From: Bacteroidales bacterium
GTDB taxonomy: Bacteria; Bacteroidota; Bacteroidia; Bacteroidales; UBA3663
Reading direction: 5' to 3'
DNA length: 64,000 bases
NCBI GenBank assembly: GCA_024694125.1
Contig: JAILKE010000038.1
Span: 23,933 to 87,932, forward strand
Shown here one piece after another: positions 27,209-38,902 of this stretch. Each line of letters starts with the position of its first letter. The stretch's first letter is position 1. Under the pieces are notes generated by a model that was given only the letters and a program-made list of their open reading frames with translations, was not told the origin of the DNA and made no database searches. Both the position numbers and the translations under genes were made by a program.

Positions 27209-27239
27209 TTGCAGAGTTAAATAAAAATCCTTAACTTTG
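27209..27239 (+). promoter_or_regulatory. Promoter for 27372 gene
   Basis: TTG-N20-TAACTTTG. Confidence 0.65.
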
Positions 27240-27371
27240 CGCCGCAAATTTCATTGAGTTTTCGTCCAGACGGGATTCGGATGCCAGCATCACGTTCCAC
27301 AAATGAGCGCGGGACAGAGCATTGAGCCCAGGCACGGAAACACCTGTAAATAAAAGAACTAAAAAATTGCG

Positions 27372-28142
27372 ATGAACAGAACACTTCTCTTCGCAGGTGC
27401 ATTGGCACTGACCTTGAGCTACACATCGTGCAGCGACACACAGACATACGCAGACCTGGTCGCTACCGAAAAAGAGGCTATCAGCACATGGATAACAGTT
27501 GACCCGCAGGGCGCCAACTTCGGCAACATCATCAGCAAGGACGAAGACTGGCTGGACGACATCACCGAGGACGTCCTCGAGGATGACATGCACCCCGAAC
27601 AGTGCGGCCTCGAACTGGGCCAATGGTACCGTATCACCGAGGGCGACTTCAAACGTCTGTATTTCCGCATCAACAGCTGGGGCAACGAGGGCGCCGAAAT
27701 GGACTCGCTGAGAGCCAACGGCATCACTCCTACCGACGAGCAGTACGCCACGGCAATGCAGAGCAAGAAGAAATTCAATTCGACCTCCAATCACGATGTG
27801 CTCATCCGCTATGACCACATGTGGATGATGACCAACTACGACTACGAAGACGAAGACGAAAACATCGAATACGACAATCTCGATGCCAACAGCTATGTGA
27901 TATGCTACAACTGGAACCCCAGCTACTATGCCTCGACCTACTATTCGACCTACTACTCGACTGGCAGTTCGTACGAATGTACCTCGGGCGGGCTGGCCTT
28001 CCCTATCCGATTCCTGTGGGAGGGCGGCAACGCATCCATCATCTGTCCATTCTCGCTCGTAGAGTCCGCTCTCTCCAGCTATTACTACACGCTGTATTAC
28101 GGAGAAATTGAATATACGAAATCCACATATTTACCACAATAA
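27372..28142 (+). CDS. DUF4827-like secreted/lipoprotein
   Basis: Lipobox SYTSC; acidic DYEDEDENIEYD region; just upstream of phosphoglucosamine mutase. Confidence 0.6.
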   Translation: MNRTLLFAGALALTLSYTSCSDTQTYADLVATEKEAISTWITVDPQGANFGNIISKDEDWLDDITEDVLEDDMHPEQCGLELGQWYRITEGDFKRLYFRINSWGNEGAEMDSLRANGITPTDEQYATAMQSKKKFNSTSNHDVLIRYDHMWMMTNYDYEDEDENIEYDNLDANSYVICYNWNPSYYASTYYSTYYSTGSSYECTSGGLAFPIRFLWEGGNASIICPFSLVESALSSYYYTLYYGEIEYTKSTYLPQ

Positions 28143-28144
28143 TC

Positions 28145-29554
28145 ATGTCTTTAATTAAGTCAATTTCAGGCATCCGAGGCACCATCGGAGGCCAGCAGGG
28201 CGAGGGTTTGAACCCGCTCGATATAGTTAAGTTCACAGCTGCATACGCAACCGTGATACGGGAGAAAATCGGTGCAGACAAGAAGGGCCGCATCGTAGTA
28301 GGCCGTGACGCCCGTCTGTCCGGCGAAATGTGCTACCAGTGCGTATCGGGCACCCTGATAGGAATGGGATTTGACGTCATCAACATCGGTCTCGCCACTA
28401 CCCCAACAACCGAAATAGCAGTTACAGCCGAGAAGGCTGACGGCGGTCTGATCCTGACAGCCAGCCACAACCCCATACAGTGGAACGCCCTCAAGTTGCT
28501 GAACAACGAAGGCGAATTCTTCGACAAGGCCACCGGCGAACGCGTACTGGCCATTGCCGAAAAGGGTGACTTCACCTTCGCCCCAGTCGATCAGTTGGGC
28601 CACGTCACCGAGAAGGACTACACCGACTATCATATCAAGGAGGTGCTCAACCTCAAGCTCGTTGATGCCGAAGCAATACGCAAGGCCAACTTCACCGTGA
28701 TGTGCGACTGCATCAACTCAGTAGGCGGCATCGTCATCCCTGCCCTGCTCAAGGCCCTCGGCGTCAAGCAGGTATATGAGTTGAACTGTGACCCAACAGG
28801 CCAGTTCGCCCACACCCCAGAGCCTATCCCACAGAACCTCACCCAGATAGCCGGCGAGATGAAGGCCAAGAAGGCCGATGTAGGCTTTGTCGTTGACCCT
28901 GACGTAGATCGTCTGGCACTGATATGCGAGAACGGCGAGATGTTCGGCGAGGAATACACTCTGGTCAGCTGCGCCGACTATGTGCTCCAGCACACTCCAG
29001 GCAACACCTGCTCCAACCTCTCATCGAGCCGCGCCCTGCGTGACGTGACCCGTGCCCGTGGCGGTCAGTACAATGCCGCTGCCGTAGGCGAGGTAAACGT
29101 CGTAACCAAGATGAAGGATACGCACGCCGTCATCGGCGGCGAAGGCAACGGTGGTGTCATCTACCCAGAACTGCACTACGGCCGCGACGCACTGGTCGGC
29201 ATCGCTCTCTTCCTGACCAACCTGGCCAAACTGCGTGAGCAGAATCCTGCGCTCACCGTCAGCCAGCTGCGTGCTACCTATCCTCCATATTGCATCGCCA
29301 AGCAGCGCATTGACCTCACTCCAGGCGTTGACATCGACAAACTGCTCAACACGGTCAAGGCTGAATACAGCAAGCAGGCCGACACGGAGATCACCGACAT
29401 TGATGGCGTCAAGATTGACTTCCCCGACCGTTGGGTACACCTCCGCAAGTCGAATACCGAGCCTATCATCCGCGTCTATGCCGAGGCTGCTACCGAAGAG
29501 GAGGCACAGAAGACGGCTGACCGCGTGATGAACGAAGTCAAAAAGTTTATTTAA
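28145..29554 (+). CDS. glmM: Phosphoglucosamine mutase-like phosphohexomutase
   Basis: TASHNPIQWNALKLLN active site, DPDVDRLALI metal loop, GGEGNGGVIYP, RKSNTEPIIRVYAEA. Confidence 0.9.
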   Translation: MSLIKSISGIRGTIGGQQGEGLNPLDIVKFTAAYATVIREKIGADKKGRIVVGRDARLSGEMCYQCVSGTLIGMGFDVINIGLATTPTTEIAVTAEKADGGLILTASHNPIQWNALKLLNNEGEFFDKATGERVLAIAEKGDFTFAPVDQLGHVTEKDYTDYHIKEVLNLKLVDAEAIRKANFTVMCDCINSVGGIVIPALLKALGVKQVYELNCDPTGQFAHTPEPIPQNLTQIAGEMKAKKADVGFVVDPDVDRLALICENGEMFGEEYTLVSCADYVLQHTPGNTCSNLSSSRALRDVTRARGGQYNAAAVGEVNVVTKMKDTHAVIGGEGNGGVIYPELHYGRDALVGIALFLTNLAKLREQNPALTVSQLRATYPPYCIAKQRIDLTPGVDIDKLLNTVKAEYSKQADTEITDIDGVKIDFPDRWVHLRKSNTEPIIRVYAEAATEEEAQKTADRVMNEVKKFI

Positions 29555-29619
29555 GCGTTTTCGGCAACGCATAGACAGGCCAACTGTCTGCGTCATGGCG
29601 AGAAAACGTCTATAGCCAT

Positions 29620-31377
29620 ATGAACGTAAAAACGATATGCATAACAGCAATGGCCACATTAGCCCTTGCATCATGTAAGACCAAGCCGGCAGAAGCCGAC
29701 TTGGTCGTCTTGTTCACTACCGATGTACACGGTGCCTGTCTGGCGCACGACATCAAGCGTAATGCACCGGCCAAGACCAGTCTGGCCAACGTGAGCACCT
29801 ATCTGAACGAAGTGCGCCGCGACAATCCCGGCAAGGTATTGCTGTTCGACACGGGCGATTTCCTGCAGGGACAGCCCTCGGTTTACTACTACAACTTCGT
29901 CGATACACTGGACACCCACGTTTGCGCCCGCACGTACAACTACTTGAAGTACGACGCCCTGGGCGTAGGCAACCATGATATCGAGACAGGTGACGCAGTG
30001 TACGAGAAGCGCTTGCCCCAGCAGTTCGATATGCCATGGCTATGCGCCAATGCCATTGACACCCGTACCGGACAACCTATGTTCCAGCCCTATGCCGTAT
30101 TCGACAAACAGGGCATCAAGGTAGCCGTGCTGGGACTGATCACTCCGAACATCGGTGCCTGGCTCCCCAAGGCGCTGTGGCCCAACCTCGAGTTCGAGGA
30201 CATGGTAGAGAGTGCACAGAAGTGGGTCCCCATCATCCAGGAGAAGGAGCATCCAGACCTGCTCATCGGTCTGTTCCATGCAGGAATGGACTATACGGTC
30301 AATGGCAATGACATCAACACTCACTGCAACGAAAACGGTTCTGTCCCCACAGCCATGAAAGTTCCGGGCTTCGACATCTGCCTGCTGGGCCACGACCACA
30401 AACCAGCCCTGCGCCGCGTGGAGACGCTGCAGGGTGATACCGTTCAGATCCTCAATGCCGGCACCCAGTGCCGCAAGGTGGGCCGTGCCGACATACACTT
30501 CACGCTGCAGGAAGACGGCACGTACAGCAAGGTCATACGCACCGACCTGGCAGACATGGACGAGTACCAGCCGGACTCTACATTCGTCACCGCCATGCAG
30601 GACTGCGTGGACAAGGTGAACGAGTACGTCGATGCCCCCATCGGCCATCTCACCTCTCAACTCACTGGCAGCGAGAGCCTGGTGGGACCCAGCTCCTTCA
30701 TCGACCTGATACACGATGCTCAACTATGGGCCACTGGAGCCGACATTTCGTTTGCAGCCGTATTGTCGCCACATGACAACATACCAGCTGGCGAGATCAC
30801 GATGCGCCACCTCTTCCTGCTCTACAAGTACGAGAATCTGCTCTACACCATACAGATGAAGGCTGACGAAGTGCGCCGCTACCTGGAACATGGCTACTCA
30901 ATGCAGTATGCCACGATGCACTCGGCATCGGACCACCTGATGGCGTTCGAACCAGCCGATGCTCAGGGTCGCCAGCAGTTGTCCGGCATCTCGTTCAACT
31001 TCACGTCGGCAGCTGGTATCCGCTACGAGGTCGATGTCCGCAAGGAACCCGGCCAGCGCGTACGCCTCATCAGCATGAGCGACGGCTCTCCGATTGACCC
31101 TGAACGACTTTACTCCGTCGCCATCAACAGCTACCAGTATTCTGGAGGCGGAAACTTCATTCCGAAAGGCTTGGGTTGGGACAAAAAGATGCTCGAGCAG
31201 CGCACTCTGCGCACCACGAGCACCGATGTACGTCGGTACCTGGCCCAATACATCTCGGAACGGGACACCATCACGCCCTATGTGCGCGGTGACTGGCAGG
31301 TCGTTCCCCAGGACTGGTACGAGGCAGCTCGCAAACGCGACCTGGACATACTCACGCACAAGCAAGACTTCCATTGA
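29620..31377 (+). CDS. Bifunctional metallophosphatase/5'-nucleotidase (UshA-like)
   Basis: TTDVHGACL, DTGDFLQGQP, VGNHDIE, C-terminal NSYQYSGGGNF. Confidence 0.9.
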   Translation: MNVKTICITAMATLALASCKTKPAEADLVVLFTTDVHGACLAHDIKRNAPAKTSLANVSTYLNEVRRDNPGKVLLFDTGDFLQGQPSVYYYNFVDTLDTHVCARTYNYLKYDALGVGNHDIETGDAVYEKRLPQQFDMPWLCANAIDTRTGQPMFQPYAVFDKQGIKVAVLGLITPNIGAWLPKALWPNLEFEDMVESAQKWVPIIQEKEHPDLLIGLFHAGMDYTVNGNDINTHCNENGSVPTAMKVPGFDICLLGHDHKPALRRVETLQGDTVQILNAGTQCRKVGRADIHFTLQEDGTYSKVIRTDLADMDEYQPDSTFVTAMQDCVDKVNEYVDAPIGHLTSQLTGSESLVGPSSFIDLIHDAQLWATGADISFAAVLSPHDNIPAGEITMRHLFLLYKYENLLYTIQMKADEVRRYLEHGYSMQYATMHSASDHLMAFEPADAQGRQQLSGISFNFTSAAGIRYEVDVRKEPGQRVRLISMSDGSPIDPERLYSVAINSYQYSGGGNFIPKGLGWDKKMLEQRTLRTTSTDVRRYLAQYISERDTITPYVRGDWQVVPQDWYEAARKRDLDILTHKQDFH

Positions 31378-32051
31378 TCATGACACTCGACAACCTCGGC
31401 ATCGGATACAGCCACACCCTGGTGAGCGGCATCAGCCAACGTCTGACGCCGGGGCAATTCGTGTGTCTGACGGGGCGCAACGGCACAGGCAAATCGACCT
31501 TGCTCAGGACGCTGTGCGGACTGTTGCCGCCACTGCAAGGATCGGTCTCCATCGGCGGACAGCAACTCCATACGCTGCCCTCATCCCTATTGGCGAGAAA
31601 GATAGGTCTGGTCCTCACTCAGGCTCCAGAATTGCACAACACGACACTGCGTGAACTGGTTGCCTACGGCAGATTGCCATACACCACCTGGACAGGCCGC
31701 CTCAGTGCCGAAGACCTCGATGCTGCCGATGAAGCCATCCGCACATTGGGCATTGAGCATTTGGCCCACAGACCATTGCTCCAACTGAGTGACGGAGAGC
31801 GCCAGAAGGGAATGATAGCCAGAGCCTTGGCACAGGGTACTGAATACATGTTGCTCGACGAACCGTCGGCGTTCCTGGACCACGAAAGCAAACAGGAACT
31901 GATGCAACTGCTGGTTCACCTGGCCCATGACGGACACAAGGCTATCCTGCTCTCCACCCACGACCTGGAACTGGCTGAACGGTATGCTGACCTGCTGTGG
32001 CACATCAGCGACGGACACCTCTCTGCCATCCGCCCGACTGGACACATCTGA
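31374..32051 (+). CDS. FecE/BtuD-like ABC transporter ATP-binding protein
   Basis: Walker A GRNGTGKSTL, LSDGERQKGMIARALAQ signature, LLDEPSAFLD; 4-bp overlap with upstream gene. Confidence 0.9.
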   Translation: MIMTLDNLGIGYSHTLVSGISQRLTPGQFVCLTGRNGTGKSTLLRTLCGLLPPLQGSVSIGGQQLHTLPSSLLARKIGLVLTQAPELHNTTLRELVAYGRLPYTTWTGRLSAEDLDAADEAIRTLGIEHLAHRPLLQLSDGERQKGMIARALAQGTEYMLLDEPSAFLDHESKQELMQLLVHLAHDGHKAILLSTHDLELAERYADLLWHISDGHLSAIRPTGHI

Positions 32052-32147
32052 GCCACTCATACGGCTCACACATAGGGCAATAAAGCCCTAAATCGGACCG
32101 ATAATGGCATTAGAGAAAGCCGAAAAGACAAAAAATCAATAAAAGTT

Positions 32148-32178
32148 TTGCGTATTTGCAAAATTAAATGTATCTTCG
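32148..32178 (+). promoter_or_regulatory. Promoter for ruvX
   Basis: TTG-N20-TATCTTCG (one mismatch to TAnnTTTG). Confidence 0.55.
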
Positions 32179-32198
32179 CGGAGTAATTCTATAGTACA

Positions 32199-32615
32199 AT
32201 GTCTCGAATTCTCTCTATCGACTACGGACGTAAAAGAACCGGCATAGCCGTAACTGACCCGCTGCAGATCATCGCAAATGGCCTTACAACCGTTGCCACA
32301 TCCGACCTGGAGCGTTTTCTGCTCGACTACCTGGCCAAGGAGGATGTGGAACGCATCGTCATCGGCCTACCCAAGCAGATGAACGGGCAGATGAGTGAGT
32401 CCTGGCGCTACATTGAACCCTTCATCAACCGGCTGAAGAAACTCAAACCCAACCTCCCCATCGAAATGGTGGACGAGCGATTCACCTCGGTATTGGCCCA
32501 TCAGACCATACTGCAGAGTGGCGTAGGCAAACAGCGCCGGCGTGAGGACAAAGGAATGGTTGACGAGATATCGGCTACCATCATCCTACAGAGCTATCTG
32601 GAGAACAGACGTTGA
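32199..32615 (+). CDS. ruvX: Holliday junction resolvase RuvX/YqgF
   Basis: ILSIDYGRKRTGIAVTDPLQIIANGL; MVDERFTS. Confidence 0.95.
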   Translation: MSRILSIDYGRKRTGIAVTDPLQIIANGLTTVATSDLERFLLDYLAKEDVERIVIGLPKQMNGQMSESWRYIEPFINRLKKLKPNLPIEMVDERFTSVLAHQTILQSGVGKQRRREDKGMVDEISATIILQSYLENRR

Positions 32616-32706
32616 CCATAGTCCTGGTCCAACCTCACTGCTCCATCGAATATAACAATCAATTCTGCCCGCCCCGGCAGCAACCATCGGGGCCACCACA
32701 ACAAAT

Positions 32707-33264
32707 ATGTTACTCCCAATATATCTGTACGGACAAGCCGTACTTCGCAAAGAGGCACATGAGGTGCCTGCCGACTATCCTGACATCAAGGTTCTGGTCG
32801 AGAATATGTTCCAAACAATGGAGAAAGCTAATGGCGTAGGTCTCGCAGCACCACAAGTCGGTCTGGATATCCGTATGTTCGTAGTTGATGGCAATGGACT
32901 GGAGTCGGACTTCCCCGAGTGCCAGGGTTTCCGCCGCTGTATGATCAATCCCGAGATTATCGAGGAAAGCGAAGAAACGAACATCAAGGACGAGGGTTGT
33001 CTCTCTGTACCAGGCATCTATGAGTCGGTCAAGCGCCCTAACTGGATCGTAATCCGCTACCTGGACGAGAACTTCGAGGAGCACGAAGAGAAGATTACCG
33101 GCTTCGCTGCCCGTATGACTCTCCACGAGTATGACCATCTGGACGGCAAAATGTTCATCGACCGCGTCTCTCCTTTGCGCAAGCAGCTCATCAAGAACAA
33201 ACTATCGGCCATACTCAAGGGCAAGGTAGATGTTCAGTACAAGTACAAAGGAAAGAAGGGCTAA
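32707..33264 (+). CDS. def: Peptide deformylase
   Basis: GVGLAAPQVG, EGCLSVPG, HEYDHLDG motifs. Confidence 0.96.
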   Translation: MLLPIYLYGQAVLRKEAHEVPADYPDIKVLVENMFQTMEKANGVGLAAPQVGLDIRMFVVDGNGLESDFPECQGFRRCMINPEIIEESEETNIKDEGCLSVPGIYESVKRPNWIVIRYLDENFEEHEEKITGFAARMTLHEYDHLDGKMFIDRVSPLRKQLIKNKLSAILKGKVDVQYKYKGKKG

Positions 33265-33358
33265 AAGGAATTAAAAATTAAAAGTTAAGAATTAAAAATT
33301 GTCAGTTGAAAATTAAAAATTGTCAGTTGATGATTGATAATTGAAAATCAAAATAGAT

Positions 33359-34408
33359 ATGAAAAACGAACATCCACAGCCATCGGCCGACCGCTTGAAA
33401 GCTCTGCAGGCCGCTATGGAAAAGATCGACAAGACCTTCGGCAAGGGCTCTATCATGCGCATGGGGGACGAGGAGGTCGAGCATGTCGAGGTTATTCCCT
33501 CAGGCAGCATCGGTCTGAACGTCGCACTCGGCGTAGGTGGTTATCCTAAGGGCCGAATCATCGAGATATATGGTCCCGAGTCTTCGGGCAAGACCACATT
33601 GGCCATACACGCCATCGCTCAGGCGCAGAAGATGGGCGGCATTGCAGCCTTCATCGACGCAGAACACGCTTTTGACCGTTTCTATGCCGAGAAGTTGGGC
33701 GTTGACACCGACCAGTTGCTCATCTCACAGCCAGACAATGGCGAACAGGCGCTCGAGATAGCAGAGAACCTGATCCGTTCATCGGCCATCGACATCATCG
33801 TAATCGACTCGGTTGCAGCATTGACACCTAAAGCCGAAATAGAAGGCGAAATGGGTGATAACAAGGTCGGTCTCCACGCTCGACTGATGAGCCAGGCATT
33901 GCGCAAACTCACATCAGTCATCGACAAGACCGGTACCGTATGTATCTTCATCAACCAGTTGCGCGAGAAGATCGGTGTGATGTTCGGCAATCCCGAAACG
34001 ACTACGGGCGGTAACGCCCTGAAGTTCTACGCTTCGGTCCGTCTCGACATCCGTCGCGTCACTACCCTCAAGCAGGGCGATGAAGCCATAGGCAGCAGCG
34101 TACGCGTCAAGGTTGTCAAGAACAAAGTAGCTCCTCCTTTCCGCAAAGCCGAATTCGACATTCTCTATGGTGAAGGCATCAGCCGCAGCGGAGAGTTGGT
34201 CGATATGGGCGTAGCCTTCGGCATTGTCAAGAAGTCCGGTTCTTTCTTCAGTTACAACGGCAGCAAACTGGCTCAGGGTCGCGATGCAACCCGCCAGTTG
34301 ATGTTGGACAATCCCGATCTGGCAGCAGAAATCGAAGCCAAAATCATGGACAAGATCCAGAACGGCGATCAAACTGACGAAGAAACTGAACCCGTAGAGG
34401 AAAAATAA
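33359..34408 (+). CDS. recA: Recombinase RecA
   Basis: [52 protein letters not shown] at 33359 preferred to upstream TTG. Confidence 0.98.
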   Translation: MKNEHPQPSADRLKALQAAMEKIDKTFGKGSIMRMGDEEVEHVEVIPSGSIGLNVALGVGGYPKGRIIEIYGPESSGKTTLAIHAIAQAQKMGGIAAFIDAEHAFDRFYAEKLGVDTDQLLISQPDNGEQALEIAENLIRSSAIDIIVIDSVAALTPKAEIEGEMGDNKVGLHARLMSQALRKLTSVIDKTGTVCIFINQLREKIGVMFGNPETTTGGNALKFYASVRLDIRRVTTLKQGDEAIGSSVRVKVVKNKVAPPFRKAEFDILYGEGISRSGELVDMGVAFGIVKKSGSFFSYNGSKLAQGRDATRQLMLDNPDLAAEIEAKIMDKIQNGDQTDEETEPVEEK

Positions 34409-34421
34409 TCAGACTCTCTCC

Positions 34422-34457
34422 CTCTGCAACACCTCCCCCAATGGATGTGTTGCAGAG
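34422..34457 (+). terminator. Stem-loop after recA
   Basis: CTCTGCAACAC...GTGTTGCAGAG 11-bp stem, weak T tract. Confidence 0.6.
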
Positions 34458-34598
34458 CAATTATATTTATATTAGCTTCTTTCAATTATAATTGGCAATT
34501 TCTATAGGATAATTACCATAGTTTGGTTTTCAATTATTAATTGTCTATTTCTAATTTAAATTGTAATTGTAGTAAACATTTGTGCAAATTACCAACCA

Positions 34599-37148
34599 AT
34601 GAAAAAATCTCATTCTCTCATTCTATCAGGAGTTATATTCTCCACAATTTTCTCGGTCACAAACGCATCGGCACAGACACTGCCGCTGCAAAACCGCAAT
34701 GAACTATGGTATGAACGTCCCGCCGAGGTTTGGACCGAAGCCCTACCATTGGGCAACGGCCGTCTGGGCGCTATGGTATATGGTACTCCAGGCGTGGAGC
34801 AGATACAGCTCAACGAAGAGACCCTCTGGGCAGGTTCGCCCAACAACAACTATAATAAAGAGGCGCTCTCCTACTTGCCCCAGATTCGTCAGTTGCTCGT
34901 GGAAGGCAAGTGGCTCGAGGCTCAGACCCTCTGCACCCAACACGTCAAGTCACCTACCAATCAGGGTATGCCCTACCAGACCTTTGGCTACCTGCGTCTG
35001 ATTATGCCGGGACACGAATGGTACACCAACTACCGCCGATCGCTGGACCTCGATTCTGCCCGCACCATTGTGGAGTATCAGGTACCTGCCCGCCCAGGTG
35101 ACACTGGCGTTCAGACTTTCTACCACTATCGTCGCGAAACGTTCTGCCCTATGGGTGACAGTGTCGTAGTGGTTCGACTCACAACCGACTCGCCCGAAGG
35201 CCTCAGCTTCACCGCCCAGATGGCCACTCCACAGCAGGACTGCATTCTCCGCAGCGAGGGGGACGAAGTGACGCTCTCCGGTCTGACCGGTTCACACGAG
35301 AAGCGCAAGAACAAGGTCCGGTTCCAAGGACGTATGCGCATTGAGACCAAAGGCGGCCGTCAGTTCTCGCGCGACGGTTATATCTCGGTCAACCGTGCCG
35401 AAGAAGCAATCATATATGTGGCCATAGCCAGCAATTTCGTCAATTACCAAGATATATCGGCCGACGAAAAGGCCCGCACCCGCCGTCATATCGACCAGGC
35501 ACTGCAGAAGGGTTGTCAAGCCATGTGGCAGTCGCACGTAGAGCGCTATCAGGCTCAGGCAGACCGCAATACTCTGTGGTTGGGTCCCGATCAGTATGCA
35601 TCGCAGCCTACCGACATACGTCTGCGCAATTTCGCCAAGACTCATGACCGCCACCTGGCTGCCCTCTACTATCGTTTCGGCCGATACCTGCTCATCTCAT
35701 GCAGTCAGCCTGGCGGTCAGCCAGCCAATCTGCAAGGTATCTGGAATGACAAACTGCTCCCATCGTGGGACAGCAAATATACTGTCAACATCAATACCGA
35801 GATGAACTATTGGCCATCGGAAGTATGTAATCTGACCGAGCTGAACCAGCCTCTCTTCTCGCTCATCTCCGATGTGTCGCAGACTGGCCGGGAGTCAGCT
35901 CAGGTTATGTACGGCACCAAGTCGCCCGAGGCATGGGTATTGCACCACAATACCGATATCTGGCGCGTCACCGGAGCCATCGACAATGCCCCTTCGGGCA
36001 TGTGGATGTCGGGCGGTGCATGGCTCACACAGCACCTGTGGCAGCATTATCTCTATACGGGTGACAAGGCATTCCTGGACAGCATCTACCCCATCATGCG
36101 CGGTGCAGCTCAGTTCTTTGACGAGACAATGATCTACGACCCATCGCACAAGTATCTCGTTGTATCGCCAAGCAACTCTCCTGAGAATATGCCCAAAGGG
36201 CACAAGGCCACCACTTCCTATGGCTGTTCGATGGACAATCAGCTGATACGCGACCTCTATTCCAATGTCATCAACGCTGCCAGCATCCTGGGCCGTGATG
36301 AGGAGTATGCCAAACATCTCGAGGCTCAGCGCGCCCTGCTCGTTCCTCACCAGATAGGCAGCTGGGGTCAGTTGCAGGAGTGGATTGGAGACTGGGATGA
36401 CCCCGAGGACCAGCACCGTCATATCTCGCACCTCTATGCCCTCTATCCTTCGGCACAGATCTCTCCACGCCGCACACCTCAGTTGTTCGACGCAGCACGC
36501 ACCTCATTGCTGCACCGTGGCGACATCTCGACGGGATGGGCTATGGGTTGGCGCGTATGCTTCTGGGCACGTCTGCTCGATGGCAACCACGCCTACACAT
36601 TGCTCCAGAACCAGCTCAAACTGGTGCACGAGAACCCCAAGGATGGCAAGAAACCTACAGGCGGTACCTATCCCAACCTCTTTGACTCGCATCCACCATT
36701 CCAGATTGACGGCAACTTCGGTTGCACCGCTGGTATCGCCGAAATGTTGATGCAGAGCTACGACGGAGCCATCGACCTGCTCCCTGCATTGCCTGACAAC
36801 TGGCGCGAAGCTGGTCGCATCAGCGGCCTCGTAGCTCGCGGAGGGTTCGTTCTCGATATGGAGTGGAAAGAGGGCCGTGTGACTTACCTCAGCATCACCA
36901 GCCGTATCGGTGGCAACTGCCGTCTGCGCTGCGCGACCTCACTCTCTGGACGTGGTCTGAAGCTGGTTGCCAAACCAGGTGTCACTCCCAAACGAGCCAA
37001 CAGCAATCCACTCTTTGCTCAGTTCGTACCGGATGCCGAAGTTCTGATCAATGCCAAGGCTCAGCTCAATCCTGTGTCAGCCCCCGCACAGTACGTATAT
37101 GACCTCAATACCAAAGCTGGACAGACATACGTACTTGTAAATAAATAA
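34599..37148 (+). CDS. Glycoside hydrolase family 95-like (alpha-L-fucosidase)
   Basis: [57 protein letters not shown]. Confidence 0.93.
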   Translation: MKKSHSLILSGVIFSTIFSVTNASAQTLPLQNRNELWYERPAEVWTEALPLGNGRLGAMVYGTPGVEQIQLNEETLWAGSPNNNYNKEALSYLPQIRQLLVEGKWLEAQTLCTQHVKSPTNQGMPYQTFGYLRLIMPGHEWYTNYRRSLDLDSARTIVEYQVPARPGDTGVQTFYHYRRETFCPMGDSVVVVRLTTDSPEGLSFTAQMATPQQDCILRSEGDEVTLSGLTGSHEKRKNKVRFQGRMRIETKGGRQFSRDGYISVNRAEEAIIYVAIASNFVNYQDISADEKARTRRHIDQALQKGCQAMWQSHVERYQAQADRNTLWLGPDQYASQPTDIRLRNFAKTHDRHLAALYYRFGRYLLISCSQPGGQPANLQGIWNDKLLPSWDSKYTVNINTEMNYWPSEVCNLTELNQPLFSLISDVSQTGRESAQVMYGTKSPEAWVLHHNTDIWRVTGAIDNAPSGMWMSGGAWLTQHLWQHYLYTGDKAFLDSIYPIMRGAAQFFDETMIYDPSHKYLVVSPSNSPENMPKGHKATTSYGCSMDNQLIRDLYSNVINAASILGRDEEYAKHLEAQRALLVPHQIGSWGQLQEWIGDWDDPEDQHRHISHLYALYPSAQISPRRTPQLFDAARTSLLHRGDISTGWAMGWRVCFWARLLDGNHAYTLLQNQLKLVHENPKDGKKPTGGTYPNLFDSHPPFQIDGNFGCTAGIAEMLMQSYDGAIDLLPALPDNWREAGRISGLVARGGFVLDMEWKEGRVTYLSITSRIGGNCRLRCATSLSGRGLKLVAKPGVTPKRANSNPLFAQFVPDAEVLINAKAQLNPVSAPAQYVYDLNTKAGQTYVLVNK

Positions 37149-37300
37149 TATATGATTGGACAATAAACGATTTACGCTATCAAACAAGCAAGTATTTCGT
37201 TTATTGTCAGTCAATTTCAAGTTATCAATTATCAATCTTCAACCTTCAATTGTATTGGTTATCAATTGTCAATTATCAATTAATTGATTTATCAATTTCT

Positions 37301-38749
37301 ATGAAATCTTACATCTTTTCCTTGATAGCAGCCTTGATGCTCATATCAGTACCAGGACAGTCAGCAGAGAAACCCTGGAAACACGGACAACTGCAGGTAT
37401 CGGCCAATCAACGTTACCTACAGCATGCAGACGGCACTCCTTTCTTCTGGTTGGGAGAGACGGGCTGGCTCATGCCCGAACGACTCAATCGCGACGAAGT
37501 GACCTACTATCTCTCCGAGTGCAGTCGTAATGGCTACAATGTCGTACAGATTCAGACCATCAACGGAGTGCCTGCATACAATTGTTACGGAGCATCATCT
37601 CATCCAGCCGGCTATGACTTCTCCGTCATTGATCAGCAAGGCTATGGTTACTGGCAGCATATGGACCACATCGTACGCACGGCTGAACGCTTCGGCATCT
37701 ACATCGGTATGGTTTGCATCTGGGGCAACGTGGTCAAGTCTGGCGCTATGGATACCATCCAGGCTCGCCAATACGGCACCTTCCTCGCCGAACGCTACAA
37801 GGATTCGCCCAATATCGTCTGGATCATAGGCGGTGACATACAGGGCTACCACAAGACAGCGGAATGGGAAACACTGGCTCGTACCATCCGTGCCATTGAC
37901 CCTAATCACGTGATGACCTTCCACCCACGCGGACGTACCTGTTCGGCCACGTGGTTCAATGATGCTGAATGGCTCGATTTCAATATGTTCCAATCAGGAC
38001 ATCGCCGTTATGGACAACGCAACGGAGATGGAGACTACACCATTGCCGAAGATACCGAAGAGGACAACTGGCAGTACGTTGAAACAGCCATGAAACTGCC
38101 CCGCATCAAGCCGATTCTGGACGGCGAACCATCGTACGAACGTATTCCTCAGGGACTGCACGACGTGACACAGCCTCAATGGACAGCAGCAGACTGTCGC
38201 CGTTATGCCTGGTGGTCCGTGTTGGCTGGCAGTTGTGGTCATACCTATGGCAACAATGCCCTGATGCAATTCTACCGTCCAGGCATCACTGGTGCCTATG
38301 GTTGTTCCACTCCTTGGTACGAAGCCATCCACGACCCTGGTTTCCGTCAGATGCGCTATGTCAAGGACTTGATGCTGCACCTTCCCTATATGGACCGTGT
38401 ACCTGACCAGAGTGTACTGGTCGGCGAATATGGTACCCGCTACGAGCGCCCTATCGCCAGCCGTGGCAAGGACTACATCGTAGCCTATACCTATACAGGT
38501 CAAACCTTGACGCTTGATCTAACCAAGATTTCGGGCAAGCGCAAACAGGCCTGGTGGTATAATCCTGCAGACGGCACACTCTCATACATCGACGAAGTCA
38601 AGAGCAGCAACAAGCACTCCTTCAAACCTGATGTAAATCCAGGCGAAGGCAATGACCGCGCGCTCATCATCATCGATGCAGCACGAGCCAAGCAATTAGG
38701 TTGGACAGCCGAAATGACTGAGTTCAATGAAGAAAATGATGAAAAATAA
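37301..38749 (+). CDS. DUF4038/GH140-like (apiosidase-type) glycosidase
   Basis: DGTPFFWLGETGWLMPERLNRDEVTYYLSECSRNGYNVVQIQ; ILDGEPSYE; internal ATG at 37301 preferred. Confidence 0.85.
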   Translation: MKSYIFSLIAALMLISVPGQSAEKPWKHGQLQVSANQRYLQHADGTPFFWLGETGWLMPERLNRDEVTYYLSECSRNGYNVVQIQTINGVPAYNCYGASSHPAGYDFSVIDQQGYGYWQHMDHIVRTAERFGIYIGMVCIWGNVVKSGAMDTIQARQYGTFLAERYKDSPNIVWIIGGDIQGYHKTAEWETLARTIRAIDPNHVMTFHPRGRTCSATWFNDAEWLDFNMFQSGHRRYGQRNGDGDYTIAEDTEEDNWQYVETAMKLPRIKPILDGEPSYERIPQGLHDVTQPQWTAADCRRYAWWSVLAGSCGHTYGNNALMQFYRPGITGAYGCSTPWYEAIHDPGFRQMRYVKDLMLHLPYMDRVPDQSVLVGEYGTRYERPIASRGKDYIVAYTYTGQTLTLDLTKISGKRKQAWWYNPADGTLSYIDEVKSSNKHSFKPDVNPGEGNDRALIIIDAARAKQLGWTAEMTEFNEENDEK

Positions 38750-38756
38750 GTAATTG

Positions 38757-38900
38757 ACTATTGGACAATTTACTATTTACAATTTATTTGGCCATTTAGT
38801 AATTTAGTTATTTTCAGTCAGTTGTTTTTCAGTTAGTTGATTTTTCAATTTTCAATTGTTAATTGTTAACTTTTAATTATTAATTTAATTGATTTATCAA
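38757..38900 (+). repeat. AT-rich intergenic element, inverted-type copy D
   Basis: GACTATTGGACAATTTACTATTTACAATTTATTTGG...TTTTTCAATTTTCAATTG...ATTGATTTATCAATT. Confidence 0.6.
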
Positions 38901-38902
38901 TT

